A stretch of 64,000 nucleotides of DNA, from NCBI GenBank assembly GCA_910584265.1, contig CAJTZE010000008.1, positions 16,116 through 80,115 of the forward strand. The letters are read 5' to 3'. The notes below the pieces were generated by a model. That model ran no database searches. It had not been told where the DNA came from and worked only from the letters and a program-made list of their open reading frames with translations. Positions within the stretch are counted from its first letter, which is position 1. Every line of letters begins with the position of its first letter. The position numbers and the translations under genes were made by a program. The DNA comes from an uncultured Dorea sp. (GTDB lineage: Bacteria; Bacillota; Clostridia; Lachnospirales; Lachnospiraceae). Below are positions 26,926 through 35,173 of the stretch, piece after piece.

Positions 26926-27771
26926 ATGGCTATAAAGAAAAAGCGGCTCCTTTACATGCAGTTAAAAGAAGATATTTTGGCAGATTATGAGAATAAGCCT
27001 TATTATTCTCCGCTGCCCGGAGAACGGGAACTATGCGATATATATAATGTAAGCAGACCCACGGTCAGGCGGGCGCTTGAGATACTGGAGGAAGAAGGCT
27101 GCATTATGAGATTTGCGGGGAAGGGAGCCTTTTTTATCGGGACGAAGAAACAGCAGGGCAATAAGAAGGCCGCTTCTTCCCGCATTGCATTTTACAATCA
27201 GGTCAGACTGCGGGGAGATTATACCAGCAGCAAGGTCCTTACCCAGAAAGCGGAGATCGTAAGTCCTGCGGTTGCAGAAATCCTTGGGATTCCGGAGGGC
27301 AGTATGGTATTCCATCTGGAGAGGCTGCGGTATATCAATGGGAAATTGTGGACCCTTGCGGATTCTTATATCGACTATGGGCTGTGTCCCGAGCTTCTGG
27401 AATATGATTATGCAGAACGATCTCTCCATAATACGCTGGCAGGACATGGGTATGTGCCGTTTAAGGCGAGGAGATGTATTACCGCACAGAGAGCGAATGA
27501 GTATGATGCATTTCATCTGGGACTGCAGGAGGGAGCGCCCATCTGCCGGACAGGGACATTTGTATATGATAAGGCTGGAAAACTTCTGGAATATGCGGTA
27601 AGCCGGGGCGACATCTATAAAATACGGTACGATATCACTACGTATAACCAGGAGGATACCGAAAATTTAAATATGGCCGGAACACAGGAAATGGACTGGG
27701 AAAATCAGGCGGATCGTGCTGTACGGGAAAGAGAAGAGAAAAATATGGACAATGAGAATCTGCTGTGGTGA
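26926..27771 (+). CDS. GntR-family (HutC subfamily) transcriptional regulator
   Basis: This 281-residue protein has an N-terminal winged helix: LPGERELCDIYNVSRPTVRRALEILEEEG at about residues 25-53, written here as two abutting parts, LPGERELCDIYNVS and RPTVRRALEILEEEG. A UTRA ligand-binding domain follows at about 80-240. Such regulators bind sugar phosphates and leave their operators. It lies right after the PTS-dehydrogenase operon, and the three palindromes at 21707, 23303 and 23516 contain ACTGGT/ACCAC half-sites like those bound by HutC/DasR-type proteins. I infer that it represses all three promoters. The start at 26926 has CAGGAAG upstream. Confidence 0.92.
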   Translation: MAIKKKRLLYMQLKEDILADYENKPYYSPLPGERELCDIYNVSRPTVRRALEILEEEGCIMRFAGKGAFFIGTKKQQGNKKAASSRIAFYNQVRLRGDYTSSKVLTQKAEIVSPAVAEILGIPEGSMVFHLERLRYINGKLWTLADSYIDYGLCPELLEYDYAERSLHNTLAGHGYVPFKARRCITAQRANEYDAFHLGLQEGAPICRTGTFVYDKAGKLLEYAVSRGDIYKIRYDITTYNQEDTENLNMAGTQEMDWENQADRAVREREEKNMDNENLLW

Positions 27772-27802
27772 CGCCGGAAAGCAGATTGGGAAAGGACGCT
27801 GG

Positions 27803-28168
27803 ATGAGCAGTAAAAAGGTTATAATACATAGAAGAGAAGGGCTGGAGCAGATAGAGAATTATCCCCATGTAAATTCGAGAACGGGGAAGGTTCTGTATCA
27901 GAAGGAATTGACTACAGAGCCGGAGACTGGGATGATGATCGAGATGATCCGGTATCCGAAGGGGTGCATGATCCCGTCTCATACGCACCACTGCGGACAT
28001 GGGATTTATGTGCTGAGGGGAACGCTGGTGACCAGCGAGGGTAATTTCAAGCCGGGAGATTATGTGTGGTTTGACGAGGGGACAGTCATGACCCACGGCG
28101 CCGGAGATGAAGAGGATGTAGATATCCTGTTTATCACCAACAAGAAGCTGGATATGAATTATTTGTAA
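27803..28168 (+). CDS. Small cupin-domain protein
   Basis: This 121-residue protein consists of one cupin barrel. The metal-site motif is HTHHCGHGIYVLRG near residue 54, and a second cupin motif around WFDEGTVMTHGAG lies near 90. It may bind a metal and act on, or sense, a sugar derivative. It follows the GntR gene by 31 bases and ends before a terminator, so it probably shares that transcript. The start at 27803 has AAAGGA upstream. The specific function is unknown. Confidence 0.8.
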   Translation: MSSKKVIIHRREGLEQIENYPHVNSRTGKVLYQKELTTEPETGMMIEMIRYPKGCMIPSHTHHCGHGIYVLRGTLVTSEGNFKPGDYVWFDEGTVMTHGAGDEEDVDILFITNKKLDMNYL

Positions 28169-28223
28169 CAGAAGAAGCATTGACAAAGCAAAATTCAGGA
28201 AATATAATGAATAACAGAAAGAG

Positions 28224-28266
28224 CAGCTGCGAATTATAATTTTATAGTTTGCGGCTGTTTTGTTTT
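28224..28266 (+). terminator. Intrinsic terminator after the cupin gene
   Basis: CAGCTGCGAA and TTTGCGGCTG form a 10-bp stem with two wobbles and an AT loop, followed by TTTTGTTTTT. It ends the GntR-cupin transcript. Confidence 0.8.
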
Positions 28267-28281
28267 TGAGGAGGATGGATT

Positions 28282-29142
28282 ATGAAAGGCTATGGGTTCA
28301 AAGAATTTGCGGTGGATGTGCTGGTGGATCTGGCGGCGGGGATGCTGATTGCCGCCGGGGTGTATAATTTTGCGCTGTATGCGGATTTCCCGGTAGCGGG
28401 CTTTTCGGGAATTGCCATTATCCTGTACCACCTTACCGGGCTTCCGGTGGGTATCGGGACGATTCTTTTAAATATCCCGGTGGCGGTTTTTTGTTATAAA
28501 TTTCTTGGGAAGATGTTTTTCTTAAAATCCCTGAAGTCGGTTCTTATTACGTCTCTTCTGACGGATTATGCCGCTCCGCTGTTTCCGGTGTATGAAGGGG
28601 ACAGGCTTCTGGCGGCGCTCTGTATGGGAGTGCTCTGCGGAACCGGCTTTGCCATGGTCTTTATGCGGAGCTCATCCACCGGAGGCCAGGATTTTATTAC
28701 GATGTCTATAAAGAAGATTTATCCACATTTTAGTCTGGGTTCGCTTACCTTTGCGCTGGATATGGTGACAATCGTTATGGGAAGCCTGCTGGTGTTCCGG
28801 GAAATCGACGGATTTATCTATGGCATTATCGTGACTTATCTGATGGCAATCGTTATGGACCGGATTATGTATGGGATTTATGAGGGCAAGATGACCTTGA
28901 TCGTGACAGAACAGGGGGAGAAGATGGCGGCACGGATCGATGAGTATTCGGGCCGCGGCTCTACCATCCTTCAGGGACGGGGAAGCTATTCCGGCAGAAA
29001 GAAGGACGTGGTGATGTGTGCCTGCAATAACAAGCAGATGTATGCGATCAAGAAAATGGTACATGAAATCGATCCGAAGGCTTTTACCATTATTATGGAG
29101 TCGAATGAGGTGGTGGGAGAAGGATTCAAAGAATCTGTCTAA
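28282..29142 (+). CDS. YitT-family membrane protein
   Basis: This 286-residue protein has five hydrophobic segments in the first 200 residues, with VAGFSGIAIILYHLTGLPVG near residue 36 and RSSSTGGQDFI near 130. A C-terminal cytoplasmic DUF2179-type domain contains GRGSTILQGRGSYSG. These mark the YitT/DUF161 family, whose role is not established. The start at 28282 has GAGGAGG upstream. The terminator just before it suggests a separate transcript, although no strong promoter is obvious. Confidence 0.9.
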   Translation: MKGYGFKEFAVDVLVDLAAGMLIAAGVYNFALYADFPVAGFSGIAIILYHLTGLPVGIGTILLNIPVAVFCYKFLGKMFFLKSLKSVLITSLLTDYAAPLFPVYEGDRLLAALCMGVLCGTGFAMVFMRSSSTGGQDFITMSIKKIYPHFSLGSLTFALDMVTIVMGSLLVFREIDGFIYGIIVTYLMAIVMDRIMYGIYEGKMTLIVTEQGEKMAARIDEYSGRGSTILQGRGSYSGRKKDVVMCACNNKQMYAIKKMVHEIDPKAFTIIMESNEVVGEGFKESV

Positions 29143-29225
29143 AAAATCCGGAAACTACTTTTTTTCTTAAAAAGATATGATACAATAGGAAGGAAATTGT
29201 ACAATAAAGGAGTATTTGGATCATT

Positions 29226-30437
29226 ATGGAATTTAGAGAGAGAGAATTTATTCCTGTGCTGCTTGGCGGAGATATCAATACTTACAGTGTGGCGCGGGCA
29301 TTTTATGAGCAATATCAGGTGAAGTCCTATGTATTTGGAAAGTATCAGACAGGGCCGAGCTATAACAGTGAGCTGACGGTATATGAAGGGAATCCTGCTA
29401 TCGATCAGGATGATTATTTCCTGAACCGGATCACGAAGTTTGCAGGGGAGCATGCGGATAAGAAGATTCTGCTGATCGGCTGCGGGGACAGCTATGTGGC
29501 GCTTGCCAGCAGGCATAAGGCAGAGCTTCCAACAAATGTCATTGCACCGTATATTGATTTTGATCTGATGGACAGCCTGCAGCAGAAGGAACGGTTCTAT
29601 GAGCTGTGCGAAAAGCACGGGGTGGACTATCCGAAGACAATTGTATATAAGCGGGAGATGGGTCTTAACTTTGCCTGTGAATTCCCTTATCCGGTGATTT
29701 TAAAGCCGTCCAACAGCATTGCCTACTGGGAGCATCCCTTTGAGACGCAGAATAAGATCTATAAGATTCAGGACAGGAAAGAGCTGGAGAAGGTAATTAC
29801 TGAGATTTACGACGCAGGATACGATGATGATCTGATCATTCAGGATATGATTCCGGGCAACGATGAATACATGCGTGTGCTGACCTCCTATTCCGACCGG
29901 AACGGCAGGGTAAAGATGATGTGTCTGGGACATGTTCTTTTAGAAGAGCATACTCCCCACGGACTTGGAAACCATGCGGTAATCATTACAGAGCCAAACA
30001 AAGAGCTGATGGTGCGCGTGAAGAATCTGCTGGAGGATCTTCATTATGTGGGCTTTTCAAATTTTGACATTAAGTATGACAGCAGGGATAATACCTATCG
30101 GTTTTTTGAGATCAACACCAGACAGGGACGCAGTAATTACTATGTGACGGGCTCAGGCTTTAATGTGGCGAAGTATTTTGTGGAGGATTATATCTACAAC
30201 CGGGCGCTGCCTTACGAGGAGGCAAAGGAGGAGCATCTCTGGATGACGGTTCCAAAGGGTGTTGCCTATAAGCATGTGAAGAATCCGGAGTATGTGGCGA
30301 AGATGAAAAGGCTGGTCTCTGAGGGCAGGGTGGTGAATCCGGTGTTTAAGAGGGGAGACCTGAAGCCGAACCGTTTCCTGCGCATGGTAAAAACGCATTT
30401 GAAACAGTACAAATATTTCGATATGTATTACAAATAA
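29226..30437 (+). CDS. ATP-grasp carboxylate-amine ligase, D-aspartate ligase-like
   Basis: This 403-residue cytoplasmic ATP-grasp enzyme is strongly reminiscent of the Enterococcus faecium D-aspartate ligase, which joins the beta-carboxyl of D-Asp to the side-chain amine of L-Lys in UDP-MurNAc-pentapeptide. Shared features are the N-terminal EFIPVLLGGDINTYSVARAF, LLIGCGDSYVALASRHKAEL near residue 80, FPYPVILKPSNS near 155, and the metal-binding FFEINTRQGRSNYYVTGSG near 294. The next gene is an aspartate racemase and the one after is a MurE paralogue, the same functional pairing as in enterococci. The similarity is from memory and the reaction is inferred; another amino-acid acceptor remains possible. 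Confidence 0.82.
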   Translation: MEFREREFIPVLLGGDINTYSVARAFYEQYQVKSYVFGKYQTGPSYNSELTVYEGNPAIDQDDYFLNRITKFAGEHADKKILLIGCGDSYVALASRHKAELPTNVIAPYIDFDLMDSLQQKERFYELCEKHGVDYPKTIVYKREMGLNFACEFPYPVILKPSNSIAYWEHPFETQNKIYKIQDRKELEKVITEIYDAGYDDDLIIQDMIPGNDEYMRVLTSYSDRNGRVKMMCLGHVLLEEHTPHGLGNHAVIITEPNKELMVRVKNLLEDLHYVGFSNFDIKYDSRDNTYRFFEINTRQGRSNYYVTGSGFNVAKYFVEDYIYNRALPYEEAKEEHLWMTVPKGVAYKHVKNPEYVAKMKRLVSEGRVVNPVFKRGDLKPNRFLRMVKTHLKQYKYFDMYYK

Positions 30438-30446
30438 GGGGATTCT

Positions 30447-31166
30447 ATGGAACAGAAGAGAAAGAGGAAGTCTCTGGGGGTTATCGGCGGGATGGGTCCG
30501 GAGGCAACCAGCTATTACTACGAAAATGTGATTGCCCATACGGCCGCCTCCTGCGACCAGGAGCACATTGATATGGTGATCTTAAGCCATGCCGCTATGC
30601 CGGACCGTACAGAAGCGATCATGACCGGCAGCGGCGAGCACTTGATCAATATGCTGTGTAATGACGCAAGAACACTGGAATCACTGGGAGTGTCCAATAT
30701 TGCGGTTACCTGTAATACCTCCCATTATTTTTATGGCCAGATACAGAAGGCGGTAAAGATTCCGGTTATCCATATGATACAGGAAAGCGTGGCTTATGCA
30801 GTACGGGATTTTGAGAACGTGAAGCGTGTGGGCATCATGGCGACAGACGGAACGATTAACTCCAAGATTTACCACAAGGCCTGCCGGAAGGCGGGAGTAA
30901 CGCCGGTGAAGCCATCTGAGGAGCGCCAGAGGGATGTGATGTCTCTGATCTATGATGACGTTAAGGCAGGAAAACCAGGAGACAGGCGGAAGTTCGACCG
31001 GGTGGTCAGTGAGTTTATGAGGAAAGGCTGCGATGTAATTATACTTGCATGTACAGAATTATCTGTATTTAAGGGCAAACATGATGTACCGTCTATCTGT
31101 TTGGATGCAATGGATGTGCTGGTGAAGGAATCCATCCTTCGTTCGGATGCGGAATATAAGGAATAA
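30447..31166 (+). CDS. Aspartate racemase (Asp/Glu racemase family)
   Basis: This 239-residue cofactor-independent racemase would supply D-aspartate from L-aspartate. It has the family start LGVIGGMGPEATSYYYENVI, one catalytic Cys in VTCNTSHYF near residue 91, and the second in ILACTELSVF near 197. Spacing after the ligase gene is only 9 bases and the start at 30447 follows AAGGGG, so the two are surely co-transcribed. In E. faecium the same enzyme pair makes the D-Asp cross-bridge. Glutamate racemisation is less likely, because the motifs fit the aspartate branch. Confidence 0.88.
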   Translation: MEQKRKRKSLGVIGGMGPEATSYYYENVIAHTAASCDQEHIDMVILSHAAMPDRTEAIMTGSGEHLINMLCNDARTLESLGVSNIAVTCNTSHYFYGQIQKAVKIPVIHMIQESVAYAVRDFENVKRVGIMATDGTINSKIYHKACRKAGVTPVKPSEERQRDVMSLIYDDVKAGKPGDRRKFDRVVSEFMRKGCDVIILACTELSVFKGKHDVPSICLDAMDVLVKESILRSDAEYKE

Positions 31167-31217
31167 ATTGCGGCATAATGCGAAACTGGAATTGAGAAGG
31201 ATAAGGGAGAGCGTAAG

Positions 31218-32741
31218 ATGGCTGAGATGAGATATTATACGATTGGAGAATTTGCGGAGCTTTTAAAAAGCCGGGGCATGCTGGCGGAATGTGAGCTGTA
31301 TGGAAAGGAGGGGACGGTGATCCGTCTTCTTACCTATGATTCCAGGGAAGTGGAAGCGGATACGATGTTTATCTGTAAGGGTGCGGCATTTAAGCCGGTA
31401 TATCTGCGTAATTCTGTGGAGCAGGGGGCAGTCTGCTATGTCAGCGGAAAGAAGTATGAGCTGGAAGAAGAGGTGCCGTATCTTGTGGTGAAGGATATCC
31501 GGGAGGCAATGCCGGTGCTTGCGAATTTTTTCTATAATAATCCATGGGAAGATTTGAAGGTTACCGGTGTAGGAGGCACGAAAGGAAAATCCACATCGGT
31601 GTACTATATGAAGGCAATTGTGGATGATTATCTGAAGGCACAGAACAAAATAGACAGCGCTGTGATTTCATCTATTGATATATATGACGGCAAGTCAAAG
31701 GTGGAGTCTCATATCACCACGCCGGAGGCGGTGGAGCTGCAGAGGCATTTCCGCAATGCGCTGGACTGCGGGATGGAGTATGTGCAGATGGAGATTTCTT
31801 CGCAGGCATTGAAATACAACAGGGTAGATGGTATGATGTTTGATGTGGCGGTTTTTCTGAATATTTCAGAGGATCACATCAGTCCGATCGAGCATGTGGA
31901 CTTTGAGGATTATTTCACATCGAAGATGCGGATGTTTGCCCAGACAAAGACGGCCGCGGTCAATCTGGATGCGGATTATATTGACCGGATCCTTGGGGCT
32001 GCAGAGGCCGCAGAGGAAGTCATCACATTCAGTACACAGGATGAGAAGGCGGACTTCTATGCTTATGAGATACATAAGGATGGGCAGAACACTAGATTTA
32101 AGGTGAGATGTACAGAGTTTGATGAGGAATTTATGCTTACAATGCCGGGGCTCTTTAATGTGGAGAATGCACTAGGCGTAATCGTGGCGGCAGTGAAGCT
32201 GGGCATTCCGAAGGAATATATCCATTCGGGGCTTTTAAGGGCACGTTCCAATGGAAGGATGGAGCTCTACGCAAGTGAGGATAAGAAGATTCTTGCAATT
32301 GTGGACTACGCCCATAATAAGCTGAGCTTTGAGAAGCTGTTTTCCTCTATGAGAGAGGAGTATCCGGACTACGGAATCACGGCTGTTTTCGGCTGTCCGG
32401 GAAAGAAGGCGCTGACGAGGAGAAGAGATCTGGGAACCGTGGCAGGGCAGTATGCAAAGAAGGTGTATCTTGCGGCGGAGGATCCGGGATATGAGCCGGT
32501 GGAGGATATTTCCAGAGATATTGCACAGTACGTAGAGGCTGAAGGGTGCCCCTATGAGATGATCGAGGACCGGGGAGATGCAATTAAGGCTGCAATTGAA
32601 TCGGCGGAGGGAAAGACTCTTCTCCTGATTACCGGGAAGGGCGGAGAGACCAGACAGAAGTATGGAAGCGATTATCTGGACTGTCCGTCGGATGTGGAGT
32701 ACGTGTTGAGATATTTGGATGAATATAACAAAAGACAGTAG
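31218..32741 (+). CDS. MurE-like Mur ligase, probably L-lysine-adding
   Basis: This 507-residue Mur ligase has an N-terminal uridine-binding domain with DTMFICKGAAFKPVYL near residue 52. The ATP-binding GGTKGKSTSVYYM begins near 119 and VQMEISSQAL near 191. A C-terminal domain carries EDPG at residues 421-424. DAP-adding MurE enzymes have DNPR at that place, while lysine-adding enzymes of streptococci and staphylococci have DDPN or DNPA-like motifs and the KGAAFK stretch. I infer that it adds L-Lys (or another diamine lacking the extra carboxylate) to UDP-MurNAc-dipeptide. It lies with the D-Asp ligase and racemase, which need a Lys side chain. Confidence 0.85.
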   Translation: MAEMRYYTIGEFAELLKSRGMLAECELYGKEGTVIRLLTYDSREVEADTMFICKGAAFKPVYLRNSVEQGAVCYVSGKKYELEEEVPYLVVKDIREAMPVLANFFYNNPWEDLKVTGVGGTKGKSTSVYYMKAIVDDYLKAQNKIDSAVISSIDIYDGKSKVESHITTPEAVELQRHFRNALDCGMEYVQMEISSQALKYNRVDGMMFDVAVFLNISEDHISPIEHVDFEDYFTSKMRMFAQTKTAAVNLDADYIDRILGAAEAAEEVITFSTQDEKADFYAYEIHKDGQNTRFKVRCTEFDEEFMLTMPGLFNVENALGVIVAAVKLGIPKEYIHSGLLRARSNGRMELYASEDKKILAIVDYAHNKLSFEKLFSSMREEYPDYGITAVFGCPGKKALTRRRDLGTVAGQYAKKVYLAAEDPGYEPVEDISRDIAQYVEAEGCPYEMIEDRGDAIKAAIESAEGKTLLLITGKGGETRQKYGSDYLDCPSDVEYVLRYLDEYNKRQ

Positions 32742-32754
32742 TTTTTTTTAGAAC

Positions 32755-32783
32755 TTGACATGAAAGCCGGCGCAGATTATGTT
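32755..32783 (+). promoter_or_regulatory. Promoter of the lipoprotein gene
   Basis: TTGACA at 32755-32760 and TATGTT at 32778-32783 are 17 bases apart. It lies just after the Lys-type MurE gene, so the lipoprotein can be expressed separately from the ligase operon. Confidence 0.7.
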
Positions 32784-32803
32784 CAATTAAGGAGGGACAG
32801 GCT

Positions 32804-33415
32804 ATGAAGAAAATATTGGCGGCCGTTTTGGCCGGTGTGATGCTGCTGTCTGCGGCATGCGGGGCGGAGGATCTTGACGCTTCCGGGTATGTGCAGGGAT
32901 TACTGGATGCCCAGCTTCGGGGAGAATACACGGCATATGCAGAGGATATAGGCGAGAGCGAGGAATCTGTGAAAGAGGAGATCGAAGCACAGAACAGGCA
33001 GGACATAGAGGATATGGTGACGGTACTCGGACTTACCCCGACAGAGGAGGAGCTTCAGGAATTTGTCGATTTGATCGAGGACGGATTTAAGAAGATAGAG
33101 TATACGGTAAAAGAAGCAGTAAAGGACGATAACGGCAATTATACGGTGGATGTGGAGGTGACACCGGTGGGGCTTCTGGATTCGGTAAATGAGATACTGG
33201 CTCAGAAGCTTCAGGGAGAAGCTGTGGTAGATGAGAGCGGGTATATGACAGTATTTAATGAGGCGGTCAAAGAAAGCATAGAGCAGGCCGCAGTCTATGA
33301 GAAGGAGACGGTTACGTTAAATATCACCTACACGGAGGATGGCAATAACCGCGTCTATTCAGCAAATGAGAGCGATCTGGCGGATTTGATCACAATTGCG
33401 GTCCATCAGCAGTAA
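32804..33415 (+). CDS. Predicted lipoprotein of unknown function
   Basis: This 203-residue acidic protein begins with a lipoprotein signal peptide, MKKILAAVLAGVMLLSAAC, with the lipobox Cys at residue 19. The mature part is mostly alpha-helical by eye, followed by beta-rich repeats (NYTVDVEVTP, TVTLNITYTEDG). It resembles small clostridial lipoproteins of the DUF5105 kind, but I am not sure. It would be anchored on the outer face of the membrane. It has its own promoter and terminator between two mur ligase genes, so a wall-related role is only a guess. Confidence 0.85.
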   Translation: MKKILAAVLAGVMLLSAACGAEDLDASGYVQGLLDAQLRGEYTAYAEDIGESEESVKEEIEAQNRQDIEDMVTVLGLTPTEEELQEFVDLIEDGFKKIEYTVKEAVKDDNGNYTVDVEVTPVGLLDSVNEILAQKLQGEAVVDESGYMTVFNEAVKESIEQAAVYEKETVTLNITYTEDGNNRVYSANESDLADLITIAVHQQ

Positions 33416-33428
33416 GCGGAAACACCAG

Positions 33429-33455
33429 GCGGAGAGGGATTTCTTCTCCGCTTTT
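33429..33455 (+). terminator. Intrinsic terminator of the lipoprotein gene
   Basis: GCGGAGA and TCTCCGC form a 7-bp stem with a 9-base loop, followed by TTTT. The 176 bases that follow, up to the next gene, hold no feature I recognise apart from a weak TTGACG-like element near 33570. Confidence 0.7.
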
Positions 33456-33631
33456 AATATGTAGTGAATGTTGTCCATACCATGATTCTCAGGCTCAGAC
33501 CGCCCCGTACGGACAGTATCAATCATACCAATATGCAAAACAGAGCGCTTTTTGGCAGATGGAAACTGTTGACGGGTTCCGCTGTTTATGTGAAAATAAT
33601 AGATAAGGCTTATTCTTAAGGAGCTGTCAAA

Positions 33632-35173
33632 ATGAAGCTTTCACATCTTCTGAGACAGGTTACTTACCGAGTGGTGAAAGGTACGAAGGATATCGAGATC
33701 CGGGCGCTCCGGTGCGATTCAAGGCTGGTGGAAAAGGGGGATGTGTTTGTCTGCATCAAGGGATATGAGACAGACGGGCACCGGCATCTCTCCGAGGCTT
33801 CCGAAAGGGGCGCATCGGCTGTGGTGGTGCAGGAAAGCTGTCCGAGATGCAGGGGGTGTACGCCGTGCTCTGGGCGCTGTGCATCTATAGAAGGGCTCGC
33901 GGTAATCAGTACGGCGGATACCCGCAGGGCTCTTGCGAAGATGGCCGCGGCTTATTATGGATATCCGGCAGAGGAGCTTCGGATCATCGGAATTACCGGG
34001 ACGAAGGGGAAGACGACGACGGCTTATTTGATCCGGGAGGGCCTTTTGGCGGCTGGACACCGGACAGGGCTGATCGGCACGGTACAGATCGATACCGGGA
34101 AGCGGGTCTTATCCTGCGGTAATACGACGCCGGAGTCCCTGCATATTCAGGAGTATCTGCGGGAAATGGCAGATAACGGCTGCGACAGTGTGGTGATGGA
34201 GGTGTCGTCCCAGGCGCTGAAACTTCAGCGGACGGCGGGGATATTTTTTGCGGCGGGCGTATTTACCAATCTGGGAAGAGACCATATCGGACCCGGCGAG
34301 CATGCAGATATGGAGGAATATCTGCAGTGCAAGAGAAGGCTGTTTTTCCAGTGCGGGATCGCGGCCGGCAATGCGGATGATGCCTGTCTGGCCAGAATAT
34401 GGAAGGGTACGCCCTGCAGGAAGGTTACCTACGGCATTGTCCCATGGGAGAGTAAAGACCAGAGGGGAGGGCGCGGACCGGCAGGCAGATGTATGCCGGA
34501 TTATGCGGCATCGGAGATTATATATACGGATGACGGGGATGTGCTGGGAGTCGGCTGCCGTGTACGGGGCTTGGCGGCGGGAGAGCTGAGGCTTAGTATG
34601 CCGGGGCTGTTCAATATATATAACGGACTGGCCGCGGCGGCGGTCCTTGGAAGCCTTGGAATACCGGAAAGTGTGATGTTTCAAGCTTTTGAAAAGGTTC
34701 GGGTGCCCGGCAGGATGGAGGCCGTGCCGTCCCCAAAGGACTGCCGTGTCCTGATCGATTATGCCCACAATGCCATGAGCCTTGCGCAGAGCTTAAAGAC
34801 CCTTAAGAATTATCATCCGGCGCGTCTGGTGGTGATCTTTGGGTGCGGCGGGAACCGTTCCAGAGAGCGGAGATTTGCGATGGGCGAAACTGCCGGGACG
34901 TATGCGGATTTTACGATCATAACCACGGATAATCCCAGATTTGAACCGCCGCAGGACATTATTGCTGATATTGAATGCGGAATCAGGCGGACGGACGGCA
35001 GATATATTATAATAGATGACAGACAGGAAGCGGTAGGCTGCGCGGTCAGGATGAGGGAACCGGGAGATGTGATCCTGATCGCAGGAAAGGGACATGAGAC
35101 CTATCAGGAAATACAGGGCGTCCGGTATCCGATGGACGATAGAGAACTGGTGAGAAAATGTACGCAGATATAA
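33632..35173 (+). CDS. murE: UDP-MurNAc-tripeptide synthetase MurE, meso-DAP type, with Cys-rich insertion
   Basis: This 513-residue Mur ligase adds a diamino acid to UDP-MurNAc-L-Ala-D-Glu in the cytoplasm. ATP-binding GITGTKGKTTTAYLI lies near residue 120, VVMEVSSQALK near 188 and the C-terminal KGHETYQ near 489. DNPR at 433-436 is the motif that recognises the free carboxyl of meso-diaminopimelate. Odd feature: the first domain carries a short insertion with Cys70, 73, 76, 79 and 83 (CPRCRGCTPCSGRC), absent from the usual enzyme and spaced like a metal site. It overlaps priA by 16 bases and so belongs to the operon that follows. Confidence 0.9.
   Translation: MKLSHLLRQVTYRVVKGTKDIEIRALRCDSRLVEKGDVFVCIKGYETDGHRHLSEASERGASAVVVQESCPRCRGCTPCSGRCASIEGLAVISTADTRRALAKMAAAYYGYPAEELRIIGITGTKGKTTTAYLIREGLLAAGHRTGLIGTVQIDTGKRVLSCGNTTPESLHIQEYLREMADNGCDSVVMEVSSQALKLQRTAGIFFAAGVFTNLGRDHIGPGEHADMEEYLQCKRRLFFQCGIAAGNADDACLARIWKGTPCRKVTYGIVPWESKDQRGGRGPAGRCMPDYAASEIIYTDDGDVLGVGCRVRGLAAGELRLSMPGLFNIYNGLAAAAVLGSLGIPESVMFQAFEKVRVPGRMEAVPSPKDCRVLIDYAHNAMSLAQSLKTLKNYHPARLVVIFGCGGNRSRERRFAMGETAGTYADFTIITTDNPRFEPPQDIIADIECGIRRTDGRYIIIDDRQEAVGCAVRMREPGDVILIAGKGHETYQEIQGVRYPMDDRELVRKCTQI

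Noticed and set aside
30447..31166. Glutamate racemase MurI
   Set aside because: The GGMGPEAT start and the Cys contexts fit the aspartate racemase branch, and the neighbour is a D-Asp ligase-like gene.
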